A DNA stretch of 64,000 nt from CALMAK01 sp964392265 (GCA_964392265.1 CAYMOS010000001.1:1-64000); one strand, 5' to 3'. Counted from the first letter of the stretch, positions 25,754-34,484 are shown. The notes: generated by a model not told the origin, from the letters alone. Numbers and translations: made by a program.

Positions 25754-26157
25754 CACGCAATACCTCCCAAATCTCCTCTTAAAACAGTTGGTCGAAACAT
25801 CTCTATCTCAAAACGAATATTCGCCCCACCCTGACCATCTTCCGGCAGATCGTTCAGAATAAATATCTTCTTACCATGTTCAAACGCATAAGCAATCTCG
25901 CAAAACGTTGCGCCACCTATGTAATTCTTGCGGCCATCTTTATCAAAATTCAAACAAAGTACTGCATCAACTTGGGGAATTGTCGTGATACTCTTTTGCA
26001 TCATGCGGGCACCATAATCCAACCACTCCTCGTTATCAGGCTTTGGCTCGTCATAGCCAGACGTATACATCACCTCGTGCCCAAGCCCTCGCACGATATC
26101 AGCATATTCTTGCTCTTGGTCCTCGAATTTTGCACTGCAGATTAACATTATTTTCAT
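25753..26157 (-). CDS. Nucleoside 2-deoxyribosyltransferase-like, inside split lepA
   Basis: 134 residues from the ATG at 26157. It has a Rossmann-like start (KIMLICSAKF) and the core VDAVLCLNFDKDG, then IGGATFCEIAYAFEHGKKIFIL, as in small nucleoside 2-deoxyribosyltransferase-like proteins. Glu in FCEIAYA matches the place of the catalytic acid in that fold, by analogy. The start lies ten bases after the LepA-N stop, with AGGA formed across that stop codon. It is fully embedded between the two lepA parts and is translated in a coupled way. Activity and link to LepA are unknown. Confidence 0.7.
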   Translation of the reverse strand: MKIMLICSAKFEDQEQEYADIVRGLGHEVMYTSGYDEPKPDNEEWLDYGARMMQKSITTIPQVDAVLCLNFDKDGRKNYIGGATFCEIAYAFEHGKKIFILNDLPEDGQGGANIRFEIEMFRPTVLRGDLGGIA

Positions 26158-26167
26158 ACGGAGATTC

Positions 26168-27004
26168 CTACGCAAAGTACTTCCTTAGCGTTACTGTATC
26201 TCCCACTTTAGCGTCCCGAGTCGTCTTGAGGTTCGTAACAATATAGCCAATCTCACCCGTCTGCATGATGGGTTCGGGTATCATACCTGGGGCAAGTTTG
26301 CCAATCTCCAATGCAATACCATTTGCCTTGGTTGCCATCATGTAGATGTGATCAGCCTTTTTCAACTGGCCATCAACAATACGCACATACAAAATCACGC
26401 CACGATAATCATCGTAATAACTGTCGAAAATCAGCGCCCTCAATGGATCAGCCACTTTACCTGTCGGCGCAGGAATCTGTTCGACAATCGCCGCCAACAC
26501 CTGATCGACGTTTTCACCAGTCTTAGCAGAAATCTTAATAATGTCGTCCTCCGAACAACCCAACAGATTGATCACCTCTTTCGAAACACGTGGCACATCA
26601 GCAGCAGGAAGGTCTACCTTGTTGAGGACGGGAATAATTGTCAGATCCTGTTCGAGTGCCAGATAGACATTGGCAAGTGTTTGCGCCTGAATCCCTTGGC
26701 TCGCATCCACCACCAGAATCGCCCCTTCACACGCCTGCAAACTACGGGAAACTTCGTAACTAAAATCGACATGTCCCGGCGTGTCAATAAGATTGAGGTC
26801 ATAGCCGTTATAGTGCATACGTACTGGAGTTAATTTAATCGTGATGCCTTTTTCACGTTCTAGCTCCATACTGTCTAGTAACTGCGACTTCATATCACGT
26901 TTTTGGACCGTACTGGTCATTTCCATCATACGATCGGCCAAGGTAGACTTGCCATGGTCAATGTGGGCAATGATACAAAAATTACGAATATGCGATTGGT
27001 CCAT
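26168..27004 (-). CDS. lepA: LepA/EF4 N-terminal GTPase part, separate gene
   Basis: 278 residues comprising the GTPase domain and domain II: IAHIDHGKSTLADR (G1), DTPGHVDFSYE (G3), NKVD (G4), SAKTG (G5), ending KVGDTVTLRKYFA. It stops at the linker between domains II and III, exactly where a clean domain break lies. The ATG overlaps the murJ stop as TAATG. LepA (EF4) is a GTPase that acts on ribosomes in initiation, biogenesis or back-translocation. All GTPase motifs are intact, so it does not look like a pseudogene. Confidence 0.92.
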   Translation of the reverse strand: MDQSHIRNFCIIAHIDHGKSTLADRMMEMTSTVQKRDMKSQLLDSMELEREKGITIKLTPVRMHYNGYDLNLIDTPGHVDFSYEVSRSLQACEGAILVVDASQGIQAQTLANVYLALEQDLTIIPVLNKVDLPAADVPRVSKEVINLLGCSEDDIIKISAKTGENVDQVLAAIVEQIPAPTGKVADPLRALIFDSYYDDYRGVILYVRIVDGQLKKADHIYMMATKANGIALEIGKLAPGMIPEPIMQTGEIGYIVTNLKTTRDAKVGDTVTLRKYFA

Positions 27005-28623
27005 TACTGGCCTACCCTTCCGAATAGCATCCTTTTGATATGGCGAACAATCGGGGCTGGCTCTTCAAGTTTTAGCATCATACAAAGTACTGTATATACC
27101 GACATGCTAACGAAGGCAATCAGCACAAATGACGGGAAGGTCGTAAAGAAGCTCTGCTCACCACCGCGAAGTGGCAACCACAATACCATCAGGTAGGTGA
27201 TAATTGCCATAAACCCAGTTGCACTCATCATTCGCGCAACCGCATGCGCAAAGACAATATCAAACAGGCCCTTCAGTCGGAACGACATGATAGAAAACAG
27301 AATCACCACTTCAATAATAGCGGCAATCGACGCAGCGATCGCAATACCGATTGCCCCCCAATTCAACCAAAATGCCAATGCCACCGCCAAAAAGATATTC
27401 AACCCTACCGATACCAATGAGATGTACAGCGGTGTCTTCGTATCCTGCTGGGCATAAAAACTCCGCGATGCAATGTGATAGACCGATCGAAAGAGAATAG
27501 CCACCGCCAGTGCACCCAATAGACTGGAGATATCAACATCACCACCGTTATAGACGAAGTTTGCCAAATAACCACGTGCAAAGAAAGCAATTGTCGCCAC
27601 TGGCAGCGCCAACCAGATCACCACGCGAAGTACCGTCTGCAGCTCTTTCTTGAACAAGTCCGGTCGACCCTGGCTAAGGCGTTCGGTCATCTTTGGAAAT
27701 GCTGCCGTACTAATCGCCACACCAATCAAATTAATCGGCACCATGTGCAGTGTCGTCGCTTGCTGATAGGCACGCACCGTTCCGGTCGCCATCCGCGAAG
27801 CAAGGTTAGTCTCAACAATACTATTTACATAATCAATCCCCTGATCTAATGAACGGGCAGGCAGTAATGATAGTACTTTGCGGAATCCCTTGTTGCGCCA
27901 GTAAATCTTAAATCGATAGTCAAATCCCATGCCCATCAGACCGACAGCACTGATCAATAGCTGCAAAATAGATCCCAGGACCACACCCAAGGCAACTCCC
28001 ATAATACCGCCGTCAAACATTTGCCATCCAAACAAATTGATCCCGTTCGTGAAGACGGTGATACCGATAATAATACCGACGTTATAGATGGTAGGCGCCA
28101 GTGCAAAGAACGAGAACCGACCAACTGCTTGCTGCATACTAGAGATCACCGTGGCTATCGCAAAGATAAAAGGATTGATCGCTACCACGCGCATCAAGCT
28201 CACCGCCAGACTACGCCCCGCCTCATCCAACCCCGGACCTACCACATACGCCACCAGAGGTTCAGCGAATATCATAATAAGGATACTAGCGATAAGCGTC
28301 GCCACCGCCATGAGGTTTAGTACGCTCGTCGACAATTCCCATGCCGATTTGCGGTTACCACTGGCCAACCGTTGATTAAAGACGGGAATAAACGTCACAC
28401 TAAGGGCACCCGATACCAGAATAAAGTACATAAAGTCAGGGATAGTGAAGGCAACCGTGTAGGCATCACCTGCCGCCGTCCCGAGGTACTGGGCATTAAA
28501 CAAACGGTCGCGGAACAGCCCTAGGAGGCTCGATAACAATGCAGAACCAGCCAGCAGCGAAGCTGCCAGCTGGAGGGTGAGCTTTTTATTTGCTCGTGCT
28601 ACGACGCTCTGCAATCGTCCCAT
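27004..28623 (-). CDS. murJ: Lipid II flippase MurJ
   Basis: 539 residues with about 14 membrane helices and MurJ/MVF features such as FRDRLFNAQYLGTAAGDAYTVAFTIPDF at the start and RSVYHIASRSFYAQQDTKTPLY past the middle. MurJ flips the peptidoglycan precursor lipid II across the membrane. It is preceded by ftsH and overlaps the lepA N-part by one base. Confidence 0.9.
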   Translation of the reverse strand: MGRLQSVVARANKKLTLQLAASLLAGSALLSSLLGLFRDRLFNAQYLGTAAGDAYTVAFTIPDFMYFILVSGALSVTFIPVFNQRLASGNRKSAWELSTSVLNLMAVATLIASILIMIFAEPLVAYVVGPGLDEAGRSLAVSLMRVVAINPFIFAIATVISSMQQAVGRFSFFALAPTIYNVGIIIGITVFTNGINLFGWQMFDGGIMGVALGVVLGSILQLLISAVGLMGMGFDYRFKIYWRNKGFRKVLSLLPARSLDQGIDYVNSIVETNLASRMATGTVRAYQQATTLHMVPINLIGVAISTAAFPKMTERLSQGRPDLFKKELQTVLRVVIWLALPVATIAFFARGYLANFVYNGGDVDISSLLGALAVAILFRSVYHIASRSFYAQQDTKTPLYISLVSVGLNIFLAVALAFWLNWGAIGIAIAASIAAIIEVVILFSIMSFRLKGLFDIVFAHAVARMMSATGFMAIITYLMVLWLPLRGGEQSFFTTFPSFVLIAFVSMSVYTVLCMMLKLEEPAPIVRHIKRMLFGRVGQ

Positions 28624-28642
28624 GAACTATCGTGGCGTTACC

Positions 28643-30502
28643 CTAGTAGAGCGCCGCCTCCTTTGGTAAAACTGCATCTTTCAGAATTTCGTTGACTGCA
28701 TCTTCTTCGAGAGTTTCTTCGGTAATCAGAGCGGCAGCGAGTGTATCAAGACTCTTTGTATTTGCTTTGAGGACGATACGCGCACGATTTGCCGCTTCTT
28801 CCAAGATCGCCTTGACGTTCTGATCGATCTTCTCAGCCGTCGCATCACTGTATGGTCGTTCGTGAGTGATCTTATCAAACACCATACCGCCATTGTCCTC
28901 GTGGAACACTTGATCACGCAGACCATCGCTCATACCTTGTTCGATCACCATATCGCGGGCAATCTCGGTCGCCTTGCGAAGATCCGAGCCGGCACCTGTC
29001 GTCACGCGGTCTTTGCCGTATTTCAACTCTTCAGCGATACGTCCGCCCATGGCTCGTGCCAAGATATCTTTGAATTCAACGATACTAGTATAACTCTTGT
29101 CCTCTGGTGGCAAGAACCATGTGACACCACCAGTACCACCACGAGGGATGATGGTTACCTTATGAACAGGATCACTATCAGGAAGGACGTGACCAACAAT
29201 CGCGTGACCTGCCTCGTGATAGGCGGTCATTTCTTTGTCGGCGTCACTCATGATCTTACTTTTACGCTCTGGGCCAATCGCCACTTTCTCGAATGCCTCG
29301 GTCAGTTCGTCATTACTAATCTTCTTTTTGTTACGACGTGCCGCAATAATTGCCGCCTCGTTGGCGATGTTCGCGAGATCTGCACCACTACTACCCGCTG
29401 TCTTTGCGGCCAGTCGCTCGATTTTGACTGTTTCGTCAGTTGGCTTTTTCTTGAAGTGAACCTTCAAGATTGCTTCGCGGTCTTTCTTCTCCGGCAAGGT
29501 AATTTGCGTCCGTCGGTCAAAACGACCAGGTCGCAGCAAGGCTGGGTCCAATACGTCTGCACGGTTGGTAGCAGCCAGCACAATCACATTTGTGCCTGTC
29601 TCGAACCCGTCCATTTCAACCAAGATTTGGTTCAACGTCTGTTCACGCTCGTCATGACCACCACCCATACCACTGCCGCGCTTGCGACCAACGGCATCAA
29701 TTTCATCGATAAAGATAATCGCTGGAGCATTCTTCTTCGCCTTAGCAAACAAATCGCGTACACGAGAGGCACCCACACCGACAAACATCTCAACAAATTC
29801 CGAACCTGAGATCGAGAAGAACGGTACATTAGCCTCACCTGCCACTGCCCGCGCTAGCATCGTCTTACCAGTACCAGGATTACCAACCAGCAATACACCT
29901 TTTGGAATCTTAGCACCAAGAGTCTCATATTTCTTAGGGTGCTTGAGGAAATCAACGACTTCTTCGAGGTCTTGTTTGGCGCTTTCGTTACCGGCAATAT
30001 CCTCAAACAGCACCTTCTCTTTGTCGAGACCGTATAGTTTTGCCTTACTCTTACCAAAGCCCATTGCTTGGTTGTTCTGTCCTTGGGCTTGGCGCATCAT
30101 GAACATAAAGAAGCCAACGATAATCAGCACTGGCACCAAGATGATCGCGAGGTTCCAGATTGTATCACCAGTTGTCGATGGCGGCACCACCATGACTTCG
30201 GTTTTGCCCTGCTCGAGCCCTTGTTCGTAGAGGCTGCTACCACCCTCTTTGACCGATCGTTCTGTTGGCTTACTCTCACCCTTTGGCGTCACCTTAACAT
30301 CACTGCCTTGGATTTCAATTTTGGCAATCTCACCCTTGTTCGCGCGTTGGATAACCCCGGATATCGGCACTTCTTTTAGGTTATCATTAGGGCTAAATAT
30401 CGCAATCGCCGCCAATGTTCCGACGATAAGAATCGCCCAAAACAGGCTGAGTCGTACAAGGTTCAGTCCTTTTTTCTTTGGTGCTGGGCGCTGTGTAGCC
30501 AT
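28643..30502 (-). CDS. ftsH: ATP-dependent zinc metalloprotease FtsH
   Basis: 619 residues: an N-terminal membrane span, a short outer domain, a second span (about 115-137), the AAA domain with GNPGTGKTM (Walker A, about 208), FIDEIDAVGRKR (Walker B) and the SRH, then the zinc protease motif HEAGH (about 430). FtsH degrades misfolded membrane proteins and regulators. AAGGAG precedes the ATG. It heads the ftsH-murJ-lepA run. Confidence 0.97.
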   Translation of the reverse strand: MATQRPAPKKKGLNLVRLSLFWAILIVGTLAAIAIFSPNDNLKEVPISGVIQRANKGEIAKIEIQGSDVKVTPKGESKPTERSVKEGGSSLYEQGLEQGKTEVMVVPPSTTGDTIWNLAIILVPVLIIVGFFMFMMRQAQGQNNQAMGFGKSKAKLYGLDKEKVLFEDIAGNESAKQDLEEVVDFLKHPKKYETLGAKIPKGVLLVGNPGTGKTMLARAVAGEANVPFFSISGSEFVEMFVGVGASRVRDLFAKAKKNAPAIIFIDEIDAVGRKRGSGMGGGHDEREQTLNQILVEMDGFETGTNVIVLAATNRADVLDPALLRPGRFDRRTQITLPEKKDREAILKVHFKKKPTDETVKIERLAAKTAGSSGADLANIANEAAIIAARRNKKKISNDELTEAFEKVAIGPERKSKIMSDADKEMTAYHEAGHAIVGHVLPDSDPVHKVTIIPRGGTGGVTWFLPPEDKSYTSIVEFKDILARAMGGRIAEELKYGKDRVTTGAGSDLRKATEIARDMVIEQGMSDGLRDQVFHEDNGGMVFDKITHERPYSDATAEKIDQNVKAILEEAANRARIVLKANTKSLDTLAAALITEETLEEDAVNEILKDAVLPKEAALY

Positions 30503-30560
30503 AAGTAAGTAATCTCCTTCGTTTCTGTCTCTTGATGCATCAAGGCTTCAATATCTCTAT

Positions 30561-31382
30561 TTATTTTATCATCTCAAGAGAGAAATGACGAGTAGTGAAA
30601 TGTACCTTTATGCCAGAGCCTGCATCATAGCGAGACCCTGGCTTCTGTGTCTTGATCGCCAGCAGTAATCGCTCCGCCTGCGGACGCGTCAGCCGAGCAT
30701 GCGTTATCATGCGTAGACATTCCACAGCAGTCGCCACTTCAATCTGGGAAAAGAAGTAGCGACGATACGGCGCCTCACCAACGACCTCCAATAATTCTTT
30801 GTGAATTTCGCCTTTCACCCCAATCTGTTTGTCGCGCAAATTCGCCAGTTTTCGTACCAACGTCTCATCAGTCATTCGCTGGCGAAGGCGATTGCGCAAA
30901 TAGGCGTCAGATCTATTTGTACTGTCCTCACACCATTCCAGCTGATGCTTGAGTGCATAATCAATAAGCTCTTGTTTAGTCTGCGTCAGTAGCGGACGAT
31001 AGATATCACTATCGAGCACAGCCAAACCTCGCCACCCCGTACCACGAGTCAGGTTGATGGCAATCGTCTCGGCGATGTCATTCATGTGATGTGCCGTTGT
31101 CACCTGCGACTCGTACTTTTTAGCAACTTGTCGTAAAAAAGCATACCGCCTGGTCCGCGCCAACTCTTCACTGGCGCCCGGACCTAGCTCCTCACGCCTG
31201 GTTTCAAACGGCAGTCCATAGTTCCTAGCAAGCCCTGCCACGAACCTGGCGTCTTCTGCCGAATCCTCACGAATCCCATGATCAAAATGCGCGATCATGA
31301 GGTCGTGCCCTCCCGTCGCCACCAACATATCCAGCAAGACGACTGAATCAACTCCACCACTGACTGCGACAACTAACTTCAT
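30561..31382 (-). CDS. tilS: tRNA(Ile)-lysidine synthase TilS
   Basis: 273 residues. The PP-loop SGGVDSVVLLDML is at the N-terminus, followed by AHFDHGIREDSAEDA and TAHHMNDIAETI, and the typical EDSTNRSDAYLRNRLRQ. TilS turns C34 of tRNA-Ile(CAU) into lysidine so that it reads AUA. It is shorter than the E. coli enzyme (about 430) and seems to lack most of the C-terminal domains. Its substrate tRNA is encoded at 46298-46373. Confidence 0.93.
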   Translation of the reverse strand: MKLVVAVSGGVDSVVLLDMLVATGGHDLMIAHFDHGIREDSAEDARFVAGLARNYGLPFETRREELGPGASEELARTRRYAFLRQVAKKYESQVTTAHHMNDIAETIAINLTRGTGWRGLAVLDSDIYRPLLTQTKQELIDYALKHQLEWCEDSTNRSDAYLRNRLRQRMTDETLVRKLANLRDKQIGVKGEIHKELLEVVGEAPYRRYFFSQIEVATAVECLRMITHARLTRPQAERLLLAIKTQKPGSRYDAGSGIKVHFTTRHFSLEMIK

Positions 31383-31394
31383 ATCACTACAGTA

Positions 31395-32624
31395 TTACAA
31401 ATATCGCGTGCTCCCAAACGGTATCTTTTGTGACACATAGATACCGGTATCAATTGTGTCAGCCGAAACGATCGTCCGTTCGCCGTAGCGCTGGTTAATC
31501 TCATCAGTTGCTGATACGATGGCGCGTTCGTGAGCTAATTCATCCGCAAATAAGTTCAGCTGGTCATCCTCACTAATAACAAGTTCATAGCAATGGACAC
31601 CAATTTCCCTCGCTCCGCCCGGTGTGTCGAGAAACAACTGTCTTGCTAATGCATAAATCGCCGCGTTACTAAAGAAGGGAAGGGTGTGAACGCGACACGC
31701 ATGCCAGTACCCTTCCGGTGTTTTGGCGTAGACGTATATGCCCCGTGCCGCCAACCCCTGGCTTCGCATCCGCCAGCCCACCGACTCACAGAGGTGATGG
31801 AGTCGCTGTAATATCTCATCTTGCGTCAGGTCAAATCGCTCCAGAACATACTGCCGCCCCACACGTCCCAATTTGGTGACAATATCATCAACCTCCCAAC
31901 CACGAAGGCGTTTATACCATTTGGTACCATCAATGCTCTTAAAGACAACCTTGCGAAGCGTCTCTTCGCTCGCTGCCAAAAAATCCAGTGGCGTATCAAT
32001 CCCTACGGCATTCAGTCGCGCCTGATTACGCCAGGCAATACCATTGAGGTCAGTCAGTTTTAACTCGGCCAGTACCTGGCGGACCGTGTGATGAGTAATG
32101 ACATCAAGCCCGTCCGGCTTGTGTAGGCTGGCTGCCGTTTTGGCTAAGAACCGGTTCGTACTAATACCAACGTTGCAACGCATCGCCACCCCTACCTCAT
32201 CCCGCAATCGTTGCTTGATCTCATGGCCAATCACTACGAGATCACGTTGACGAATTGCCTCGGGGGCAGCATGAAAGTCGATAATTCCCTCGTCGATACT
32301 CTTCATCGTGACATGCGCCGAATAGTCCTGCATGATTGCCAGCAGTTTTCGATACACATATTTATACTTCGCCGGGTCGCTCTCAATAGCAACGACATCG
32401 GGTACTAATTTACGCGCATCCCTCAGCTTCATCAAGGCTGCAATCCCTTGCGCCTTCGCTTCATAACTCGCCGTAACGATTGCCGTGTGTTCAGTAGCCC
32501 GATTGACGATTACCACCGGACGGCCACGCAGGCGCGGACGAGATTGCTGTTCGATCGAGGCAAAACAGCTATTGAGGTCAATGTGCATTACTAGTGGCGT
32601 CTCGGTGTTATACTCGCCTACCAT
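31395..32624 (-). CDS. Y-family DNA polymerase (ImuB/DinB-like)
   Basis: 409 residues. The catalytic acids are visible in HIDLNSCFASIEQQ (first Asp, about residue 14) and KSIDEGIIDF (Asp-Glu, about residue 110), and the rest of the palm, fingers and little-finger domain follows. Such polymerases copy damaged DNA. The start at 32624 has GGAGG seven bases upstream and overlaps the small gene before it by seven bases. It is the third gene of a cassette with two small proteins. Confidence 0.88.
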   Translation of the reverse strand: MVGEYNTETPLVMHIDLNSCFASIEQQSRPRLRGRPVVIVNRATEHTAIVTASYEAKAQGIAALMKLRDARKLVPDVVAIESDPAKYKYVYRKLLAIMQDYSAHVTMKSIDEGIIDFHAAPEAIRQRDLVVIGHEIKQRLRDEVGVAMRCNVGISTNRFLAKTAASLHKPDGLDVITHHTVRQVLAELKLTDLNGIAWRNQARLNAVGIDTPLDFLAASEETLRKVVFKSIDGTKWYKRLRGWEVDDIVTKLGRVGRQYVLERFDLTQDEILQRLHHLCESVGWRMRSQGLAARGIYVYAKTPEGYWHACRVHTLPFFSNAAIYALARQLFLDTPGGAREIGVHCYELVISEDDQLNLFADELAHERAIVSATDEINQRYGERTIVSADTIDTGIYVSQKIPFGSTRYL

Positions 32625-32881
32625 TTGTCCGCCTCCCGTGTCAGTCGCCACGTCAGATGTTCGGCATCAAATTCCAATCGATAATCCGCCCCGCCATCCG
32701 TCACATCAAAGATATGCAGTAACCGCCTACCGTGCGGTTTTGGATGCCTGAGGCCAATCTCAGTAATCACCACCTCACGGCCATTCTGGCGGCGAAACTT
32801 AATCGGCTCGCACATCACGCGGCCTGGGCGAAACAAGGCCACGACATCGACCTGTTCATCCAGTTCAAGCTCCGAGTTCAT
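32618..32881 (-). CDS. Small protein in the Y-polymerase cassette
   Basis: 87 residues from the ATG at 32881: an acidic start (NSELELDEQVDVVALF), then a basic, beta-rich middle and LTWRLTREADKW at the end. It sits between a small basic protein and the polymerase, overlapping both. It may act as a polymerase accessory or SOS-response protein, as small genes beside imuB-type polymerases do elsewhere. I do not recognise a named family. Confidence 0.7.
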   Translation of the reverse strand: MNSELELDEQVDVVALFRPGRVMCEPIKFRRQNGREVVITEIGLRHPKPHGRRLLHIFDVTDGGADYRLEFDAEHLTWRLTREADKW

Positions 32882-33035
32882 CACCCGCCTCCCGCCGCAC
32901 ATGACGACGTCGTTTTCGCGCAAATGCCTTCATGCGCTTTTCCAGCACACTACTAATCTTCTCGGGTCGACACTTTCCTCGCGGTGTCTCAATATACATT
33001 GTCTGGGGAAGTTTCACAGGATGTTTACTACTCAT
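32865..33035 (-). CDS. Small basic protein, first in the Y-polymerase cassette
   Basis: 56 residues, MSSKHPVKLPQ at the start and a run of Lys/Arg (KAFARKRRRHVRRE) near the end, which suggests nucleic-acid binding. AGAGGATT lies about eight bases before the ATG. It overlaps the next small gene by 17 bp. It is too short for most automatic tracks but has a good start, a ribosome site and a conserved operon place. Confidence 0.65.
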   Translation of the reverse strand: MSSKHPVKLPQTMYIETPRGKCRPEKISSVLEKRMKAFARKRRRHVRREAGDELGA

Positions 33036-33184
33036 TTCAATAATCCTCTTAGGGTTGCGTAAGAGAAACGATTCTTAAAATGTGTTGCCCGTTTCCTCGC
33101 TCGTTCCTGACGATTCGCCGAAGACAACTAGTAAAATCCTGCCAGAGGGACGCTTTGCCCTGTGTCGGGGCCAGTGAGTATCTG

Positions 33185-33205
33185 GTGGTGTATCTATTAT
33201 ACCAC
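33185..33205 (-). promoter_or_regulatory. Promoter of the Y-polymerase cassette with overlapping dyad
   Basis: An imperfect dyad GTGGTGTA-TCTAT-TATACCAC overlaps an extended -10 (TGG TATAAT, 33196-33201 read on the minus strand). It looks like an operator, perhaps for a LexA-type repressor, but the sequence is not a known SOS box. It leaves a leader of about 155 nt (33036-33190) in which I see no gene. Confidence 0.4.
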
Positions 33206-33268
33206 TTTGGCGGTATCGTAAAAATAGTATCAATACTGGCCGCTAACGCCCTCATCTCCCGTTTATAC

Positions 33269-33304
33269 AAGAAAAAACGACCACAATCGTGATCGTTTTT
33301 TCTT
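33269..33304 (-). terminator. Orphaned tRNA-Met terminator at the element's left end
   Basis: A hairpin with 12-bp outer arms (AAGAAAAAACGA / TCGTTTTTTCTT), directly followed by GGTAG. It has the same form as the terminators that touch the CCA end of tRNA-Lys and follow tRNA-fMet. It most likely belonged to tRNA-Met before the element came in. Confidence 0.7.
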
Positions 33305-33309
33305 GGTAG
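33303..33309. other. Left attachment site (attL) of the integrated element
   Basis: TTGGTAG, identical to 39005-39011. On the minus strand it reads CTACCAA, the last bases and CCA end of tRNA-Met, and the old tRNA terminator lies next to it. The downstream 33310-33500 holds no separate gene, but is an open frame (to 33405) that would extend the recombinase in the excised circle. Confidence 0.65.
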
Positions 33310-33500
33310 AAACGCTATTAACCACTTGGAACCAGATAAAGCGTGAACTGATTGTAGCGTCTGAAATATACCAGAGCATGAGAATTACCTACCTCATACA
33401 ATCATAAGTAGCAGTAATAGAACTGTAAATACTTAGGTCGCTCTAGCTAGATGTTCTTAGTGAAACTTTAGCAGATATTTCGTGGTATAATTTTGACAAT

Positions 33501-34484
33501 ATGCATGAGTTTTTAGTTAAGTTTGTAACAATCTATAAAAAGCATCCAGTTTGGTACACAATTTTAGCGTTAGTTATTGCTAGCATTACGGCATACACCA
33601 TACTCATACCCCTGTTCATATTCATGGTGTATGTGGGTATTTACTACCTAGTGTATTTATTTAAAACGCTGTCATATTACAAAACGCCAGACTTTCTCTC
33701 AATTAAAGAAAAGTTAGCTGAGAAGATTGTTGAATACAACGAGTTTGACCATTTTATGGACGAGACCCGTGACTATATACGCTCAAAGCAGCAGGAACTT
33801 ACAACTGGAAATGTACGCAACAGCACACTAACCGTTTATAAGAACTCTCAGCTTGATGTCTACAAATATATAGTTAAATACTTCTTCAAGAATACAAAGA
33901 TTGACGAGTCGTCTATGCAGATTATTGAAGCAATCTTGCAGAAGTATAACACCATAAATCAGACCCACGAGATTCTTACGGATGAATATAACGAGCTAAT
34001 GGAATACATCCAGAAGCATATGTATAGGGGTGCTTATATCTTCAAATCTATGACCATGAAGAAGCTAGGCTCACGCAAATTGCCTAAGTTCGAGAAGAAT
34101 TACTACATGTGGTATGCATTTAACTACACATCACCGACTAATAGGAAGTCATACAGCAACTCAATCATACTTGATGAAGAACGCTTAGAAGATTTTGCCG
34201 AGTTCTTAAACAACTTAATAGCTTATAGAAAATCTGCAAAGTTTCAGCGTCAGCTTATGACTCCACGACTAAGAGAAAGTATCTTAACACGGGATAAGCA
34301 TACTTGCATGAGTTGTGGTATTTCTACGCAAAAAGAGGCACACTTACTACTTGAAGTTGACCACATAATGCCTATTGCCAAGGGTGGTATAACGATTGAG
34401 ACAAACTTGCAAACGCTATGCTGGAAATGTAACAGAACAAAAGGTGCTAAGGTTCTCGATAACTCTGCTCCTGTCGCTGCATAG
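33501..34484 (+). CDS. Membrane-anchored HNH endonuclease
   Basis: 327 residues. Two membrane helices lie at about 16-60, then a mostly helical middle, and a C-terminal HNH domain: CMSCG, EVDHIMPIAKGG, NLQTLCWKCN. Cysteine pairs and the DH are in place, so the nuclease fold should bind metal and be active. An HNH nuclease tied to the membrane is unusual; it could cut incoming DNA (superinfection or transformation barrier) or act as a toxin-like effector. TGG TATAAT (33486-33491) lies nine bases before the ATG. The 34485-34768 stretch after it has no convincing gene. Confidence 0.75.
   Translation: MHEFLVKFVTIYKKHPVWYTILALVIASITAYTILIPLFIFMVYVGIYYLVYLFKTLSYYKTPDFLSIKEKLAEKIVEYNEFDHFMDETRDYIRSKQQELTTGNVRNSTLTVYKNSQLDVYKYIVKYFFKNTKIDESSMQIIEAILQKYNTINQTHEILTDEYNELMEYIQKHMYRGAYIFKSMTMKKLGSRKLPKFEKNYYMWYAFNYTSPTNRKSYSNSIILDEERLEDFAEFLNNLIAYRKSAKFQRQLMTPRLRESILTRDKHTCMSCGISTQKEAHLLLEVDHIMPIAKGGITIETNLQTLCWKCNRTKGAKVLDNSAPVAA

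Noticed and set aside
24788..27004. lepA as a broken pseudogene
   Set aside because: Both parts keep all motifs, total a normal length, break at a domain border, and have their own start codons and ribosome sites.
28862..29809. 315-residue plus-strand frame opposite ftsH
   Set aside because: It is the antisense shadow of a strongly conserved gene, with low-complexity composition and no ribosome site or family motif.
33049..33270. 73-residue minus-strand frame in the Y-polymerase leader
   Set aside because: It spans the predicted promoter and has no ribosome site or family resemblance.
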